Of a stretch of 64,000 bases of DNA, positions 17,858-25,687 are shown piece after piece. The stretch comes from JANQEU01 sp965242805. Lineage in GTDB: Bacteria > Bacteroidota > Bacteroidia > Cytophagales > Cyclobacteriaceae. The stretch is taken from the NCBI GenBank assembly GCA_965242805.1, contig CBDETD010000002.1, positions 5,456,001-5,520,000 on the forward strand, written 5' to 3'. Within the stretch, counting starts at the first letter, position 1, and the number at the start of each line of letters is the position of its first letter. The translations under genes were made by a program, and so were the position numbers. Below the pieces are notes generated by a model. That model had not been told where the DNA came from and ran no database searches. It saw only the letters and a list, made by a program, of their open reading frames with translations.

Positions 17858-18442
17858 ATGAAAAAGGGACTTTTCGTTTACTTACTATTGGAAATTGGTC
17901 TTATTGTCGGATGTTCGAAAACTGATGACACATGCAAATTTCAAGACTCTTCAGTTGCGGTTATCAATGAACTAACAGCCCGAACAGTTAAGTACTCTTC
18001 ATACACCAATGTGATGCTTGTAAGGGAAAGTGAGGCTCTTCCTTACGATGATTTCGCGATTTGGCTTGATGTCGATCCACAATATTTGACAACATCATTT
18101 TCATGCTCATGGCCTGGAAGGCTTTTAGCGTGTACAAATGTTCCAAAACTTGAACAGAACATAAAAAGTATCCAGATACTGACCTTAATGGATTACACTG
18201 AGGAGTATCAACAAGGTTCTGACATGACACAAGACTTCCTTTTCCTCACGGAAGAGGGGCCAATTTCCGTTGAAAACCTGGCTACACTTAATCAGTACTT
18301 TCGTCGTGATTTTCTTCTTTTTCTTAGTCCCCAAATTCCGCCTGATAATGACCGATTCATACATTTCAAGGTACTGATCGAAATGGAGAATGAGGATTTT
18401 TACGATATTACTAACCAGATGGTTTACGCAACATTGAACTAG
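17858..18442 (+). CDS. Hypothetical lipoprotein
   Basis: Not recognised. 194 residues with a lipoprotein signal ending at Cys19 (LIVGC). The mature part is mostly beta-type and contains four more Cys (near residues 27, 87, 95 and beyond) that could form disulfides. Motifs such as FAIWLDVDPQYL and DFLFLTEEGPISVENLATLNQYFRRDF are visible, but I know no function. It resembles the small cell-surface lipoproteins of unknown function common in Bacteroidota. It starts 69 bases after malQ and could be cotranscribed with it. Confidence 0.75.
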   Translation: MKKGLFVYLLLEIGLIVGCSKTDDTCKFQDSSVAVINELTARTVKYSSYTNVMLVRESEALPYDDFAIWLDVDPQYLTTSFSCSWPGRLLACTNVPKLEQNIKSIQILTLMDYTEEYQQGSDMTQDFLFLTEEGPISVENLATLNQYFRRDFLLFLSPQIPPDNDRFIHFKVLIEMENEDFYDITNQMVYATLN

Positions 18443-18647
18443 TGGACCATTCTATGATGAAGGCTGTTTGTCACCCGTCCTTCTGTCCTGGTTCTTTACC
18501 AAATTCATCGTGTTTGGCGATTGGTTGGTGACGATCAAACCAGTATTTCCTAGCTTTTTTAAATTCATTATGGTGAATTTGGGAGAAGGTTTACTTTTGA
18601 CCGAAAGAAAAAGATCGGTGCCCTCCTTAAATAGCAAAGGTTTACGT

Positions 18648-20696
18648 ATGAGATTACTGATTTGTGTTATTCTTAGTGGTCTTTTGAACAATGTTCGCGG
18701 TCAAATTGATCCTTCCGGGATTGAGATCATCAGAGATCAATGGGGTGTTCCGCATATCTATGCACAAACAGATGCTGAAGTCGCCTATGGTTTGGCATGG
18801 GCCCACGCTGAAGACGATTTCAAAAGTATCCAACAAATTGTTGCCGCTTCAAAGGTGAGGCTGGGGGAGCACCTCGGAAAAGATGGAGCTACAGTTGATT
18901 ACCTGATGGGTTTACTTCGGTGCAAGGAGGTTGTCGACCAACATTTCGATGATCTTTCCCCAGAATTTGTCAGGATACTTGAAGGCTATGTAGCAGGTCT
19001 GAACCAATATGCATCGAAACATCCGAAGGAAATAATCCTTAAGAAACTTTTTCCGATAACGACTCATGAGCTTCTTCAAGGATATGTTGTGAACCTTGCC
19101 CTTTTTTCCGGAGTGGGGAGGACCTTGCCAAAGTTGATTGAAGGAGATATTGATCCGGTTTTTGAGGCGGCGGGATCCAATGGTTTTGCGATCAGTAGAG
19201 AAAAGACCTCGGATAATTATTCATACCTGGCAGTAAATTCCCATCAACCTCTGGAAGGCCCATTGGCCTGGTATGAAGCTCATCTGATCAGTGGGGAAGG
19301 CTGGAATATGCTTGGAGGTTTATTTCCAGGGGGATGTGTAATATTCCATGGAACCAACGAGGATCTTGGATGGGCACATACTGTCAACTATCCGGATATG
19401 ATTGATGTATTTCAGTTGGAAATGAATGATGACAAATCCTTGGCGTACAGAGTAGATGACGAAATACACTCTCTGGAAGAAGAAATACTAAAGCTGAAAG
19501 TCAAATTGTTCCTTGGGATCAAGATCAATGTCAAACGAAAGGTTTACCATTCGATCTATGGCCCAACAATAAAGAATGACCTGGGTTATTTTTCCATTGA
19601 TATGGGAGCACTTCATGATATACGGGCGGTGGAACAGTGGTATCGAATGAATAAAGCGCAAAGCTTTGAAGAGTATTATGACGCGATGTCAATGGTAAGT
19701 ATACCTGGTTTCAACACGGTCTACGCAGATAAAGAAGGAAATATCTTCTACATAGGTAATGCAAAGATCCCTTACAGGAAATATGGTTACAACTGGAGAG
19801 GTGTGGTTCCCGGTAACACTACGGAAACTCTACTCAGCAATTATCACCCAATTGGTGATCTGCCACAGGTATATAATCCTAAGAGCAAATATATTTTCAA
19901 CACAAATCACTCAGCATATATATCCACAGGACCGGAGGATCACCTGGATCAGGAAAAGTTCGATCCTACAATGGGCTATATGTTGTGGAATAATAACAGG
20001 AGTACCCGATTTCAGGAGTTAATTTCGGAATTGGATGAGGTGTCGTGGGATGACTTTCTAAGGATCAAATATGACCATCAACTACCTGATTCGATTGCAT
20101 ATTTAACGGATATTAATCCTTTGTTTGAAATTGATCCTTCTAAAATACGGAGAGGTCGTAAAACACTTGAAATATTACAGAACTGGAATCGAAAAGCCCA
20201 TATCGAAGAAGTAGGACCAGCCCACCTTAAGATTTTCCGAGGCCACTTACGTAGAAAATTGAATGCTCCGTTCGACACTATATTTCGGCCCAAACCGGAA
20301 GAGATGCTGGAATCACTTGCTTACACTGAAGACTACTTTCTAAAGCATTTCGGCAAAATCGATGTTACGCTTGGGGAGTTTCAATTTCTTATCAGAGGCG
20401 ATAAAGAATTGCCAGTCAATGGTATTCCTGACGTAATCACAGCAATGGGATCAGTCCCTCATAAGAATGGTAGAGTGAAAGCATATGCGGGGGAGTGCTA
20501 TTTCATGATGATCAGGTATCCTGAGGACAATCTTCCCATCATTGAGACTATCAATGTCTATGGTGCATCAAATCGTCCTGAGAGCCCACATTATACTGAT
20601 CAAATGGAGATGTTTTTGAACCAGGAAAGAAAATCCATGACACTGGACATTGATGAGGTAAGGAAGTCCGCAAGGAGGATATATCATCCGGAATAG
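18648..20696 (+). CDS. Penicillin acylase family protein (Ntn hydrolase)
   Basis: A 682-residue exported amide hydrolase precursor. The open frame reaches back to a TTG at 18468, but the ATG at 18648 starts a clean signal peptide (MRLLICVILSGLLNNVRGQ), so the first 60 codons are left out. The alpha chain begins IEIIRDQWGVPHIYAQTDAE, a family hallmark. The self-processing site is Gly176-Ser177 in AAGSNGF, and Ser177 becomes the catalytic N-terminal nucleophile of the beta chain. NSHQPLEGP and LGWAHTVNYPDMIDVFQL follow as expected. Family members cleave acyl groups from beta-lactams, homoserine lactones or aculeacin-like lipopeptides. Its form resembles the quorum-quenching/aculeacin acylase branch, but the substrate is unproven. 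Confidence 0.9.
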   Translation: MRLLICVILSGLLNNVRGQIDPSGIEIIRDQWGVPHIYAQTDAEVAYGLAWAHAEDDFKSIQQIVAASKVRLGEHLGKDGATVDYLMGLLRCKEVVDQHFDDLSPEFVRILEGYVAGLNQYASKHPKEIILKKLFPITTHELLQGYVVNLALFSGVGRTLPKLIEGDIDPVFEAAGSNGFAISREKTSDNYSYLAVNSHQPLEGPLAWYEAHLISGEGWNMLGGLFPGGCVIFHGTNEDLGWAHTVNYPDMIDVFQLEMNDDKSLAYRVDDEIHSLEEEILKLKVKLFLGIKINVKRKVYHSIYGPTIKNDLGYFSIDMGALHDIRAVEQWYRMNKAQSFEEYYDAMSMVSIPGFNTVYADKEGNIFYIGNAKIPYRKYGYNWRGVVPGNTTETLLSNYHPIGDLPQVYNPKSKYIFNTNHSAYISTGPEDHLDQEKFDPTMGYMLWNNNRSTRFQELISELDEVSWDDFLRIKYDHQLPDSIAYLTDINPLFEIDPSKIRRGRKTLEILQNWNRKAHIEEVGPAHLKIFRGHLRRKLNAPFDTIFRPKPEEMLESLAYTEDYFLKHFGKIDVTLGEFQFLIRGDKELPVNGIPDVITAMGSVPHKNGRVKAYAGECYFMMIRYPEDNLPIIETINVYGASNRPESPHYTDQMEMFLNQERKSMTLDIDEVRKSARRIYHPE

Positions 20697-20701
20697 TGAA
20701 A

Positions 20702-21030
20702 TCAGACTTTGGATTTTGCGTGAGCTAAACCGTATTCAATCCATCTTATTAAATCCTTTTCGGTTTGAAATCCTTTGGGTTCGACATAGACAAATTCTTT
20801 TAAAGCCTTTTTCGTGAAATCCATTTCACGCACAAAAGGATTGGAAGTAAGCTCCTCTTCAAAATGTGGGGAAAGGATCCTTCTGCCAGGTCATCCTTTA
20901 TTATACCTACTGTCATTTTTCCCTTATAAAGGAAACTAAGACCTCCAAACATCTTTTTTTCTTCGATTGGAATGCTTAGTTCAAGGAGTTTTTCACGGAT
21001 CAAGTTTGCGGTATTTTCATTATAGGCCAT
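20702..21030 (-). pseudogene. TfoX/Sxy N-terminal domain protein, frameshifted
   Basis: The ATG at 21030 opens a TfoX-like N-terminal domain (EEKKMFGGLSFLYKGKMTVG, IKDDLA). After about codon 48 the frame is lost and ends at 20800. The other frame continues the same family without a gap: RRILSPHFEEEL, then FVREMDFTKKALKEFVYVEP and an RWIEYGLAHAK tail, stopping at 20702-20704. The join falls near 20884/20885, where one missing base restores a protein of about 109 residues. The family is small and cytoplasmic; distant members regulate competence, most are uncharacterised. Either a natural single-base deletion or a sequencing error explains the break. Confidence 0.8.
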
Positions 21031-21105
21031 TGTATAAAGTTATGACCTTACAGACTGAAGTGCAATCACCGATTATTTTGATCGGATTTCGATAAGAATA
21101 GAAAT

Positions 21106-21129
21106 AAAAAAGGCCGGTAAATTCCGGCC
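21106..21129 (-). terminator. Intrinsic terminator of the DUF6249-like gene
   Basis: On the minus strand a GGCCGG/CCGGCC stem (21129-21124 with 21117-21112) with a six-base loop is followed at once by a run of six T (21111-21106). It lies 27 bases after the stop of the gene at 21156-21512. Confidence 0.85.
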
Positions 21130-21155
21130 AAGTTCTTCTTGATAAAACGTCAAGA

Positions 21156-21512
21156 TCAGCTATTTTCAGACTTTTCTGTTTCTTTTTTCATGTAGAAATA
21201 GTAAATCAGGAATCCTACCGCTATGAAAACGGAGAATACTCCATAGGGTAGTGGATTTTCTCCATCAAAGGGTAAATATTGGATTACTATAAGTGACAAA
21301 CCTCCAAATAGGACCAATAATCCCCACTTCAAGGAGCTATATTTATTACCTTCCGAAGCATGCTTTTTTAGTAGGTTAATTCCATTTTCGTCTACCAGAC
21401 CTTTGTTTATAAGTCTTCTTCTCAACCAGAAATCCGTCAGGATCTTCACGAAAAGTACAATACTCCCAAATGTGGTGATCATTCCAGCCAAGGGTATGAT
21501 GATGTCTTCCAT
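21156..21512 (-). CDS. DUF6249-like membrane protein
   Basis: 118 residues from the ATG at 21512; an upstream TTG at 21551 is rejected. The first helix (about 5-27, IIIPLAGMITTFGSIVLFV) is followed by a basic segment DFWLRRRLINKG, then two further helices (about 62-80 and 85-105). This layout matches small membrane proteins of the DUF6249 type that sit next to ECF sigma factors in Bacteroidota, though I assign the family from memory. It is divergent from the sigma factor gene at 21651, and the shared 138-base gap suggests it may belong to the same regulon. Confidence 0.7.
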   Translation of the reverse strand: MEDIIIPLAGMITTFGSIVLFVKILTDFWLRRRLINKGLVDENGINLLKKHASEGNKYSSLKWGLLVLFGGLSLIVIQYLPFDGENPLPYGVFSVFIAVGFLIYYFYMKKETEKSENS

Positions 21513-21650
21513 TATTTTGATTTTTGTTTCTGTACCATATGACAATACCAACTATCAGAAATGTTGCAATTGCAGACAAATTATTTTTTAACTTGAAAAA
21601 GAGTAATTCGGAGCAACATATGTAGGGACTCTGATGTCTAATGGATCGAA

Positions 21651-22199
21651 ATGGAAGATAAAATACTTGTAGAAAAAGTATTGAGAGGCGATCGTTCTGC
21701 TTTTTCCGTTTTAATTGAACGTTATGAACGTCTGGTAGAGCACATGGTAGCAAAACTGGTTGATGATCCCAGGGATAGGGAAGAGGTTGCACAGGACATC
21801 TTTATCAAGGTTTACGAAAAGATTGGTGATTTTCATTTCGAATCTAAATTGTCAACATGGATTGCAACCATAGCCTACAGACATTCTATCAATGCACTAA
21901 GGAGATCAAAAAAATACAGGGATGAAGAGGATATTGATAGAATTAATTTTAGTGTTGGGAGCGAGGATCAAAGTTTTGAGAATGAGGATTTTGCTAAATT
22001 TATACATCACTGGGTTTCAAAGTTGCCGCATAGGTATCGAACCATCTTGACATTGTACCATTTGCAGGAAATGAGCTATCCGGAGATTGTAGAAATTATG
22101 GAGATGCCTGAAGGAACCGTAAAAAATTATCTTTTTCGGGCCCGAAGGAAACTTAAGGAATTAATTGAAACACAGATGCAAACTGAAATTGCTTTATAG
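21651..22199 (+). CDS. ECF-type RNA polymerase sigma factor
   Basis: 182 residues with the two ECF sigma domains. Region 2 is at about 20-85: RYERLVEHMVAKLVDDPRDREEVAQDIFIKVYEK in outline, then KLSTWIATIAYRHSINALRR for -10 recognition. Region 4 is at about 125-175: LPHRYRTILTLYHLQEMSYPEIVEIM and a GTVKNYLFRARRKL helix-turn-helix. It directs RNA polymerase to a dedicated promoter set. A two-base gap joins it to a membrane protein gene that is likely its regulator. Confidence 0.95.
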   Translation: MEDKILVEKVLRGDRSAFSVLIERYERLVEHMVAKLVDDPRDREEVAQDIFIKVYEKIGDFHFESKLSTWIATIAYRHSINALRRSKKYRDEEDIDRINFSVGSEDQSFENEDFAKFIHHWVSKLPHRYRTILTLYHLQEMSYPEIVEIMEMPEGTVKNYLFRARRKLKELIETQMQTEIAL

Positions 22200-22201
22200 T
22201 C

Positions 22202-22585
22202 ATGGTGAAGGAAAGTGATATTTTTAAGCATTTTACCGAGGAGGGATTAAAAGATCCCCGGCACAAGGACACTTACCAAAAAATATTTGAAGCTTTGGAG
22301 GAACCCCCGGGCTTTAAGCTCCCATCAAATTTTGCCAAATCAGTAATTGCGAAGATTGAATTGATGGAACAAAAAAAGAAACGTTGGTTTTACACCTTCA
22401 TGACTTTTGGTGTATTCATTATGATCTCAACTTTCGGAGCGGCAATGGTATATAGTTTTGGTCTCGATGGTTTAGCCCAGTTTAAGCAGGGCATTTATTG
22501 GGCAGTATTTGTAGGTATAATCGTTGTCGTCATACAATATCTCGATCAAAAACTAGTCAGGAAGAAAACCTTCTCAGTGATCTAG
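22202..22585 (+). CDS. Putative membrane anti-sigma/regulatory partner
   Basis: 127 residues starting two bases after the sigma factor stop, so translationally linked to it. The cytoplasmic N-terminal part (1-60) is helical and charged. Two transmembrane helices follow (about 64-85 and 98-116). No zinc-binding HxxxCxxC anti-sigma motif is present. Position and topology suggest it controls the sigma factor, but this is inference only. Its stop overlaps by four bases (CTAG) the stop of the convergent gene. Confidence 0.7.
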   Translation: MVKESDIFKHFTEEGLKDPRHKDTYQKIFEALEEPPGFKLPSNFAKSVIAKIELMEQKKKRWFYTFMTFGVFIMISTFGAAMVYSFGLDGLAQFKQGIYWAVFVGIIVVVIQYLDQKLVRKKTFSVI

Positions 22586-22920
22586 GCAATAGCCCAGTCC
22601 AATACGTAGTTAGCGGTACTGGTCGGATCCTTCAGGATCATATTTGCGGCATAATTACCTTTCCTGTCATCTACCTGTAGTTTGAAAGTCCCCAATAGAT
22701 CATTCTTGCTAAGTAGGTCAAAATCCCATAGCTCAATGTTAATTTCTCCTTCAGGTACATCGAACTGTAAGGACATGTCCACTTTCTCACCCGAATCCAT
22801 GGATTTATAAGCTGCTCCTTTAGGCCAGATCTTTTTCCCATTCATTTTAAGGTAGACTTCATCCTTATCGATCTCATCGTTCAGGATACATATTATTGAC
22901 TTCAGCTGTACGGTGGGCAT
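22582..22920 (-). CDS. C2-like small soluble protein, last gene of six-gene operon
   Basis: 112 residues with no signal or membrane segment. The sequence reads as a small beta-sandwich. IELWDFDLLSKNDLLGTF near 63-80 looks like the Asp-rich calcium loop of a C2 domain (WDxDxxxxNDxLG), and DKDEVYLKMNGKKIWP in the N-terminal third could give other loop residues. C2 domains bind calcium and membrane lipids, so a peripheral membrane role is possible. It follows the four coiled-coil paralogues by 16 bases and is probably cotranscribed with them. Family assignment is tentative. Confidence 0.7.
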   Translation of the reverse strand: MPTVQLKSIICILNDEIDKDEVYLKMNGKKIWPKGAAYKSMDSGEKVDMSLQFDVPEGEINIELWDFDLLSKNDLLGTFKLQVDDRKGNYAANMILKDPTSTANYVLDWAIA

Positions 22921-22936
22921 TGTTAGTTATTTAGTG

Positions 22937-23179
22937 TTACTTACATTCCTTAAGTTGAACTCGTAGTCGTTGGTTTTCTTCTTCCGCCAGGAGCATTGCG
23001 TCCCTTGCTCTGCTTGCTTCGTCTTCCGCCGCCATCTGAGATTCTCTCGCCCTCTCAGCATTCATTTCCGCGATCATGGCGTTTTCCTCAGCTTCATTGG
23101 CCTTGAGATTTGCATAAACAACAAAAAATGCCAGCAAGAGTAACAGTATGATGTTGGTTATGATCAGAAATATTTTCAT
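22937..23179 (-). CDS. Membrane-anchored coiled-coil mini-protein, paralogue 1
   Basis: 80 residues: a short MK start, one transmembrane helix (about 4-22), then a highly charged Ala/Glu-rich helix from 25 to the end, which finishes LKECK. Shared paralogue features are an Asn at residue 9 within the helix, VYANLKANEAE just after the membrane, and Cys as the penultimate residue. The topology predicts N-in with the coiled coil outside the inner membrane, where the Cys could form disulfides. Unknown function. It begins seven bases after paralogue 2. Confidence 0.8.
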   Translation of the reverse strand: MKIFLIITNIILLLLLAFFVVYANLKANEAEENAMIAEMNAERARESQMAAEDEASRARDAMLLAEEENQRLRVQLKECK

Positions 23180-23186
23180 GGTGGTA

Positions 23187-23438
23187 TTATTTACAGTTTT
23201 CTAATTGGGATTTAAACTTTTCGGTTTCCTTCAGTAACAAAACAACTCTGTTTTCAGACTGAATGGCCTTTGCTTCTTGCTGAATAGCAATTTCACGTTG
23301 ACGTTCGGCTTCTGCCTTCTGTCGTTGGGCTAGCTGCCGACAATCTTCAGCTTCATTCACTTTCAACCTGGAGTAAATAATAAGAAAAACGATAGTCAAA
23401 GCAAAAACCACATTCAAGATTATTAGTAAAGACTTCAC
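23187..23438 (-). CDS. Membrane-anchored coiled-coil mini-protein, paralogue 2
   Basis: 83 residues from a GTG start. One transmembrane helix (4-22) is followed by IYSRLKVNEAEDC, then a Gln/Glu/Arg/Ala-rich coiled coil (AQRQKAEAERQREIAIQQEA), ending QLENCK. Besides the penultimate Cys82 it has Cys33 just outside the membrane. It is closest to paralogue 3, sharing MKS, YSRLKV, ERQRE and LENCK. The length differs from paralogue 3 by 14 residues, two heptads. Unknown function. Confidence 0.8.
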   Translation of the reverse strand: MKSLLIILNVVFALTIVFLIIYSRLKVNEAEDCRQLAQRQKAEAERQREIAIQQEAKAIQSENRVVLLLKETEKFKSQLENCK

Positions 23439-23449
23439 GCTGATAGCTT

Positions 23450-23743
23450 TTATTTACAGTTTTCCAATTTCGAGCGAAACTCATCTGCTCTTTGTTTTTC
23501 TAGTTCCGCTGCATCCCTGGCAGCTTCTGCGAGTGCTTGTAGACGGGTAGCCTGCGCCTGTGCTTTTCGTGCAATCGCCGCCTGCTCCTGGGCCATTTCC
23601 CGCTGGCGTTCGGTTTCTACTTGCTGTTCTAGAGCTTGCAGCTGGAAATTTTCTGCTTCACTCACTTTCAACCTGGAGTAAGTGACAAGAAAAACTACAA
23701 CCAGGACTAAAACAATATTTGAAATGATCGAAAAAGATTTCAT
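23450..23743 (-). CDS. Membrane-anchored coiled-coil mini-protein, paralogue 3
   Basis: 97 residues, the longest of the four. MKSFSIISN and one transmembrane helix (to about 21) lead to TYSRLKVSEAEN and a long Ala/Gln/Glu/Arg coiled coil (ETERQREMAQEQAAIARKAQ, then RLQALAEAARDAAELEKQR), ending KLENCK with Cys96. The alanine-rich heptads recall Lpp- or TolA-like rod segments, but no known family fits. It begins 10 bases after paralogue 4. Confidence 0.8.
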   Translation of the reverse strand: MKSFSIISNIVLVLVVVFLVTYSRLKVSEAENFQLQALEQQVETERQREMAQEQAAIARKAQAQATRLQALAEAARDAAELEKQRADEFRSKLENCK

Positions 23744-23753
23744 TTTGGTGTTG

Positions 23754-23981
23754 TTATTTACAATTTTCCATTGCCATTTTCATCTGGGCAACGGCTTCTG
23801 CCTCCGCTCGTCTGGCCATCGCGGCTGCCTCCAATGCATTCATTTCTTCCTGCTTGACTCTCTCCATACAAAGTTCCACTTGTACCTCAGCTTTGATAAC
23901 TTTCTGATTCGAATAAATGCCATAAACTGCAATGATAATTAGTAGAAGAACATTCAGACCGATTGATACTTTCTTCAACAT
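23754..23981 (-). CDS. Membrane-anchored coiled-coil mini-protein, paralogue 4
   Basis: 75 residues, the most divergent and shortest copy. MLKKVSIGLN and one transmembrane helix (to about 22) are followed by IYSNQKVIKAEV, a Cys at 38, and an Ala/Glu/Met-rich helix (NALEAAAMARRAEAEAVAQ), ending MENCK with Cys74. The order transmembrane helix, Y-S-x-x-K, AE, coiled coil, Cys-Lys is conserved with the other three. It is the copy next to the DUF2721-like gene, nine bases downstream of it. Confidence 0.8.
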   Translation of the reverse strand: MLKKVSIGLNVLLLIIIAVYGIYSNQKVIKAEVQVELCMERVKQEEMNALEAAAMARRAEAEAVAQMKMAMENCK

Positions 23982-23990
23982 GATCCTAAA

Positions 23991-24365
23991 TTAAAGTTTC
24001 CTTTTGAATTGATGTCTTTTAATGTTTACGGCATGTGTTGAATACACTATGAGCAATATCAAAGCACAGAAAATGGCAGTAATAGATAGATATAGCAGTG
24101 GTCCGCTGATCTTATTTTCTGCATATATACCACTTACAAGTCCTGCCAGCACTAGCGTACAGCAACTAAAATAGAAAAAAGTCAGGCTGATATTCAATCG
24201 ACTCAATTGCCTGATCTTTTTTTCAATGATAGAATGATTATCGTTTACGTCTTCCATAATGAGCATAGCAATCTCGTTCCCTAATGCCGTGGACAAATTT
24301 GTTGTGGACATGATCAGAAGTCCCACTCCAGGGAGAATTGTTATTGGGAAATACCACTCATTCAT
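23991..24365 (-). CDS. DUF2721-like membrane protein, first gene of six-gene operon
   Basis: 124 residues. A hydrophobic N-terminal segment (FPITILPGVGLLIMSTTNL) is followed by an amphipathic stretch with KKIRQLSRLN and two transmembrane helices (about 58-80 and 90-110), ending in a basic tail HAVNIKRHQFKRKL. The layout, with an R/K-rich linker before the paired helices, resembles DUF2721 membrane proteins; the family name is tentative. It is the promoter-proximal gene of the minus-strand operon that holds the four coiled-coil paralogues and the C2-like protein. Confidence 0.75.
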   Translation of the reverse strand: MNEWYFPITILPGVGLLIMSTTNLSTALGNEIAMLIMEDVNDNHSIIEKKIRQLSRLNISLTFFYFSCCTLVLAGLVSGIYAENKISGPLLYLSITAIFCALILLIVYSTHAVNIKRHQFKRKL

Positions 24366-24439
24366 TGATCAACTATCATTTTTGGAGATTTCAGAGGGGA
24401 TGAAAACCATGATAAATTGAAAGATAAACCTTAATAAAT

Positions 24440-24464
24440 AAAAAACCGCCCTAGAACGGGCGGT
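24440..24464 (-). terminator. Intrinsic terminator facing the six-gene operon
   Basis: On the minus strand ACCGCCC (24464-24458) pairs with GGGCGGT (24451-24445) around a six-base loop, followed directly by six T (24445-24440). It lies 75 bases before the first operon start, with no full-length minus-strand gene upstream of it. It therefore ends either a small RNA or a leader transcript. A weaker hairpin with its own T-run (24484-24502) precedes it. Confidence 0.85.
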
Positions 24465-24608
24465 CAGACTGTGGTAAACTACTAAAAAGGTTGAAACAAC
24501 CTAACCTAATCCAAAATGAATGATGTGTTTTGCTTACTTTCGCTAAGGTATTTTCAGTGTTTTTCTTATTTCATGATGAGCATCATCGAAGTTGTTAACA
24601 TTGATCAT
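24440..24608 (-). other. Candidate leader or small RNA with 21-codon ORF
   Basis: Between the ROK kinase start and the terminator at 24440-24464 the minus strand holds a 21-codon frame (24608-24543, starting MINVNNFDD and ending LKIP) and two successive hairpins. The first is AGGTT-GTTTC-AACCT followed by T residues (24502-24484). This is the layout of an attenuated leader or a short independent transcript. I know no matching RNA family, and the mini-ORF is supported only by position. Confidence 0.35.
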
Positions 24609-24634
24609 TTTCGTAATTTTTATTCAAAAAGTAA

Positions 24635-25591
24635 ATGTCTTTAAACATTGCCGTTGGCGTTGATATCGGTGGTACGCTCACCAAAGTGGGACTAGTAGAT
24701 CGGGAAGGAAATCAATATGGAAACCTTGACTTCAAAACTACGGATTATCCGGATTTCGATGATTTTCTAAATGAACTAACCAATAAAATTGAATTCTTAA
24801 AAGCTCAGGTCAGAAAAGACTTCGAGATCGTTGGGATAGGTATCGGGGCTCCCAATGCAAACTATTATAGAGGAACGATCGAATATGCGGCCAACCTGGT
24901 CTGGAAAAACGTATTGCCTTTCGTTGAAAAGTTTAAGGATAAGTATGATCTTCCCATTTATATCACCAATGATGCCAATGCTGCAGCGATTGGAGAAATG
25001 GTATACGGGAAAGCCCATGGAATGAAGGATTTTATCGTGATCACTTTGGGGACTGGTTTGGGGAGTGGGATTGTCACGAATGGTCAGATGGTATATGGCC
25101 ATGATGCGATGGCTGGCGAACTAGGACATGTGCTGATTGAAGAGGGAGGCAGGAGATGTGGTACCGGTAGACGAGGATGTTTGGAGGCATATGCATCAAG
25201 CACCGGGATAAAAAGAACTGTATTCTATCTACTAGCCGATTCTCTTGAGGATAGCGAGTTAAGAAACTACTCTTTTAGAGATTTACGGGGAGAAATTATC
25301 ACCAAAGCCGCAGAAAATGGAGATAATATAGCAAAAGAGGCTTTTCGTATGACCGGTGAGATCTTAGGAAAACAACTGGCAAATTTTGTGGCTTTTTCCC
25401 ACCCTGAAGCGATCTTCTTACTTGGAGGTTTGGCGAAATCTGGCAAGTGGATTTTCGAGCCCACTGAGAAGTATTTGGATCAATATTTGTTGCCTTATTA
25501 TAAGGGTAAGGTCAAACTGTTGCCTTCTGGAATGATAGACAAAAATGCTGCAATATTGGGTGCAGCCGCACTGGTTTGGGATCATTTATAG
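24635..25591 (+). CDS. ROK family sugar kinase (glucokinase-like)
   Basis: 318 residues. It phosphorylates a hexose, probably glucose, with ATP in the cytoplasm, which would suit the MalQ glucose product. The phosphate-binding motif VGVDIGGTLTKVGL is at 7-20, catalytic Asp113 lies in ITNDANAAAIGE, and GELGH (161-165) precedes the ROK zinc site. That site reads C-G-T-G-R-R-G-C-L-E from Cys175, so the usual middle cysteine of CxCGxxGCxE is Thr177 here. An enzyme rather than a repressor is indicated, because there is no N-terminal helix-turn-helix. Confidence 0.92.
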   Translation: MSLNIAVGVDIGGTLTKVGLVDREGNQYGNLDFKTTDYPDFDDFLNELTNKIEFLKAQVRKDFEIVGIGIGAPNANYYRGTIEYAANLVWKNVLPFVEKFKDKYDLPIYITNDANAAAIGEMVYGKAHGMKDFIVITLGTGLGSGIVTNGQMVYGHDAMAGELGHVLIEEGGRRCGTGRRGCLEAYASSTGIKRTVFYLLADSLEDSELRNYSFRDLRGEIITKAAENGDNIAKEAFRMTGEILGKQLANFVAFSHPEAIFLLGGLAKSGKWIFEPTEKYLDQYLLPYYKGKVKLLPSGMIDKNAAILGAAALVWDHL

Positions 25592-25687
25592 GAATTTTTT
25601 ACGCAATAATCCAGTTAAATGGTTTGATAGCCTTTGGTAAAAAATAGGTTAATTTGTAGTGCTCCTATACGTGGAAAAGAGTTAAAC

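Noticed and set aside
18468..18647. TTG-started N-terminal extension of the acylase
   Set aside because: The extension disrupts a clear signal peptide starting at 18648.
18452..18691. 79-codon minus-strand frame overlapping the acylase start
   Set aside because: It overlaps the acylase signal peptide and holds only a weak inverted repeat (18561-18580).
24440..24464. Terminator read as plus-strand for the ROK kinase side
   Set aside because: The T-run is only on the minus strand; the plus strand has an A-run before the stem.
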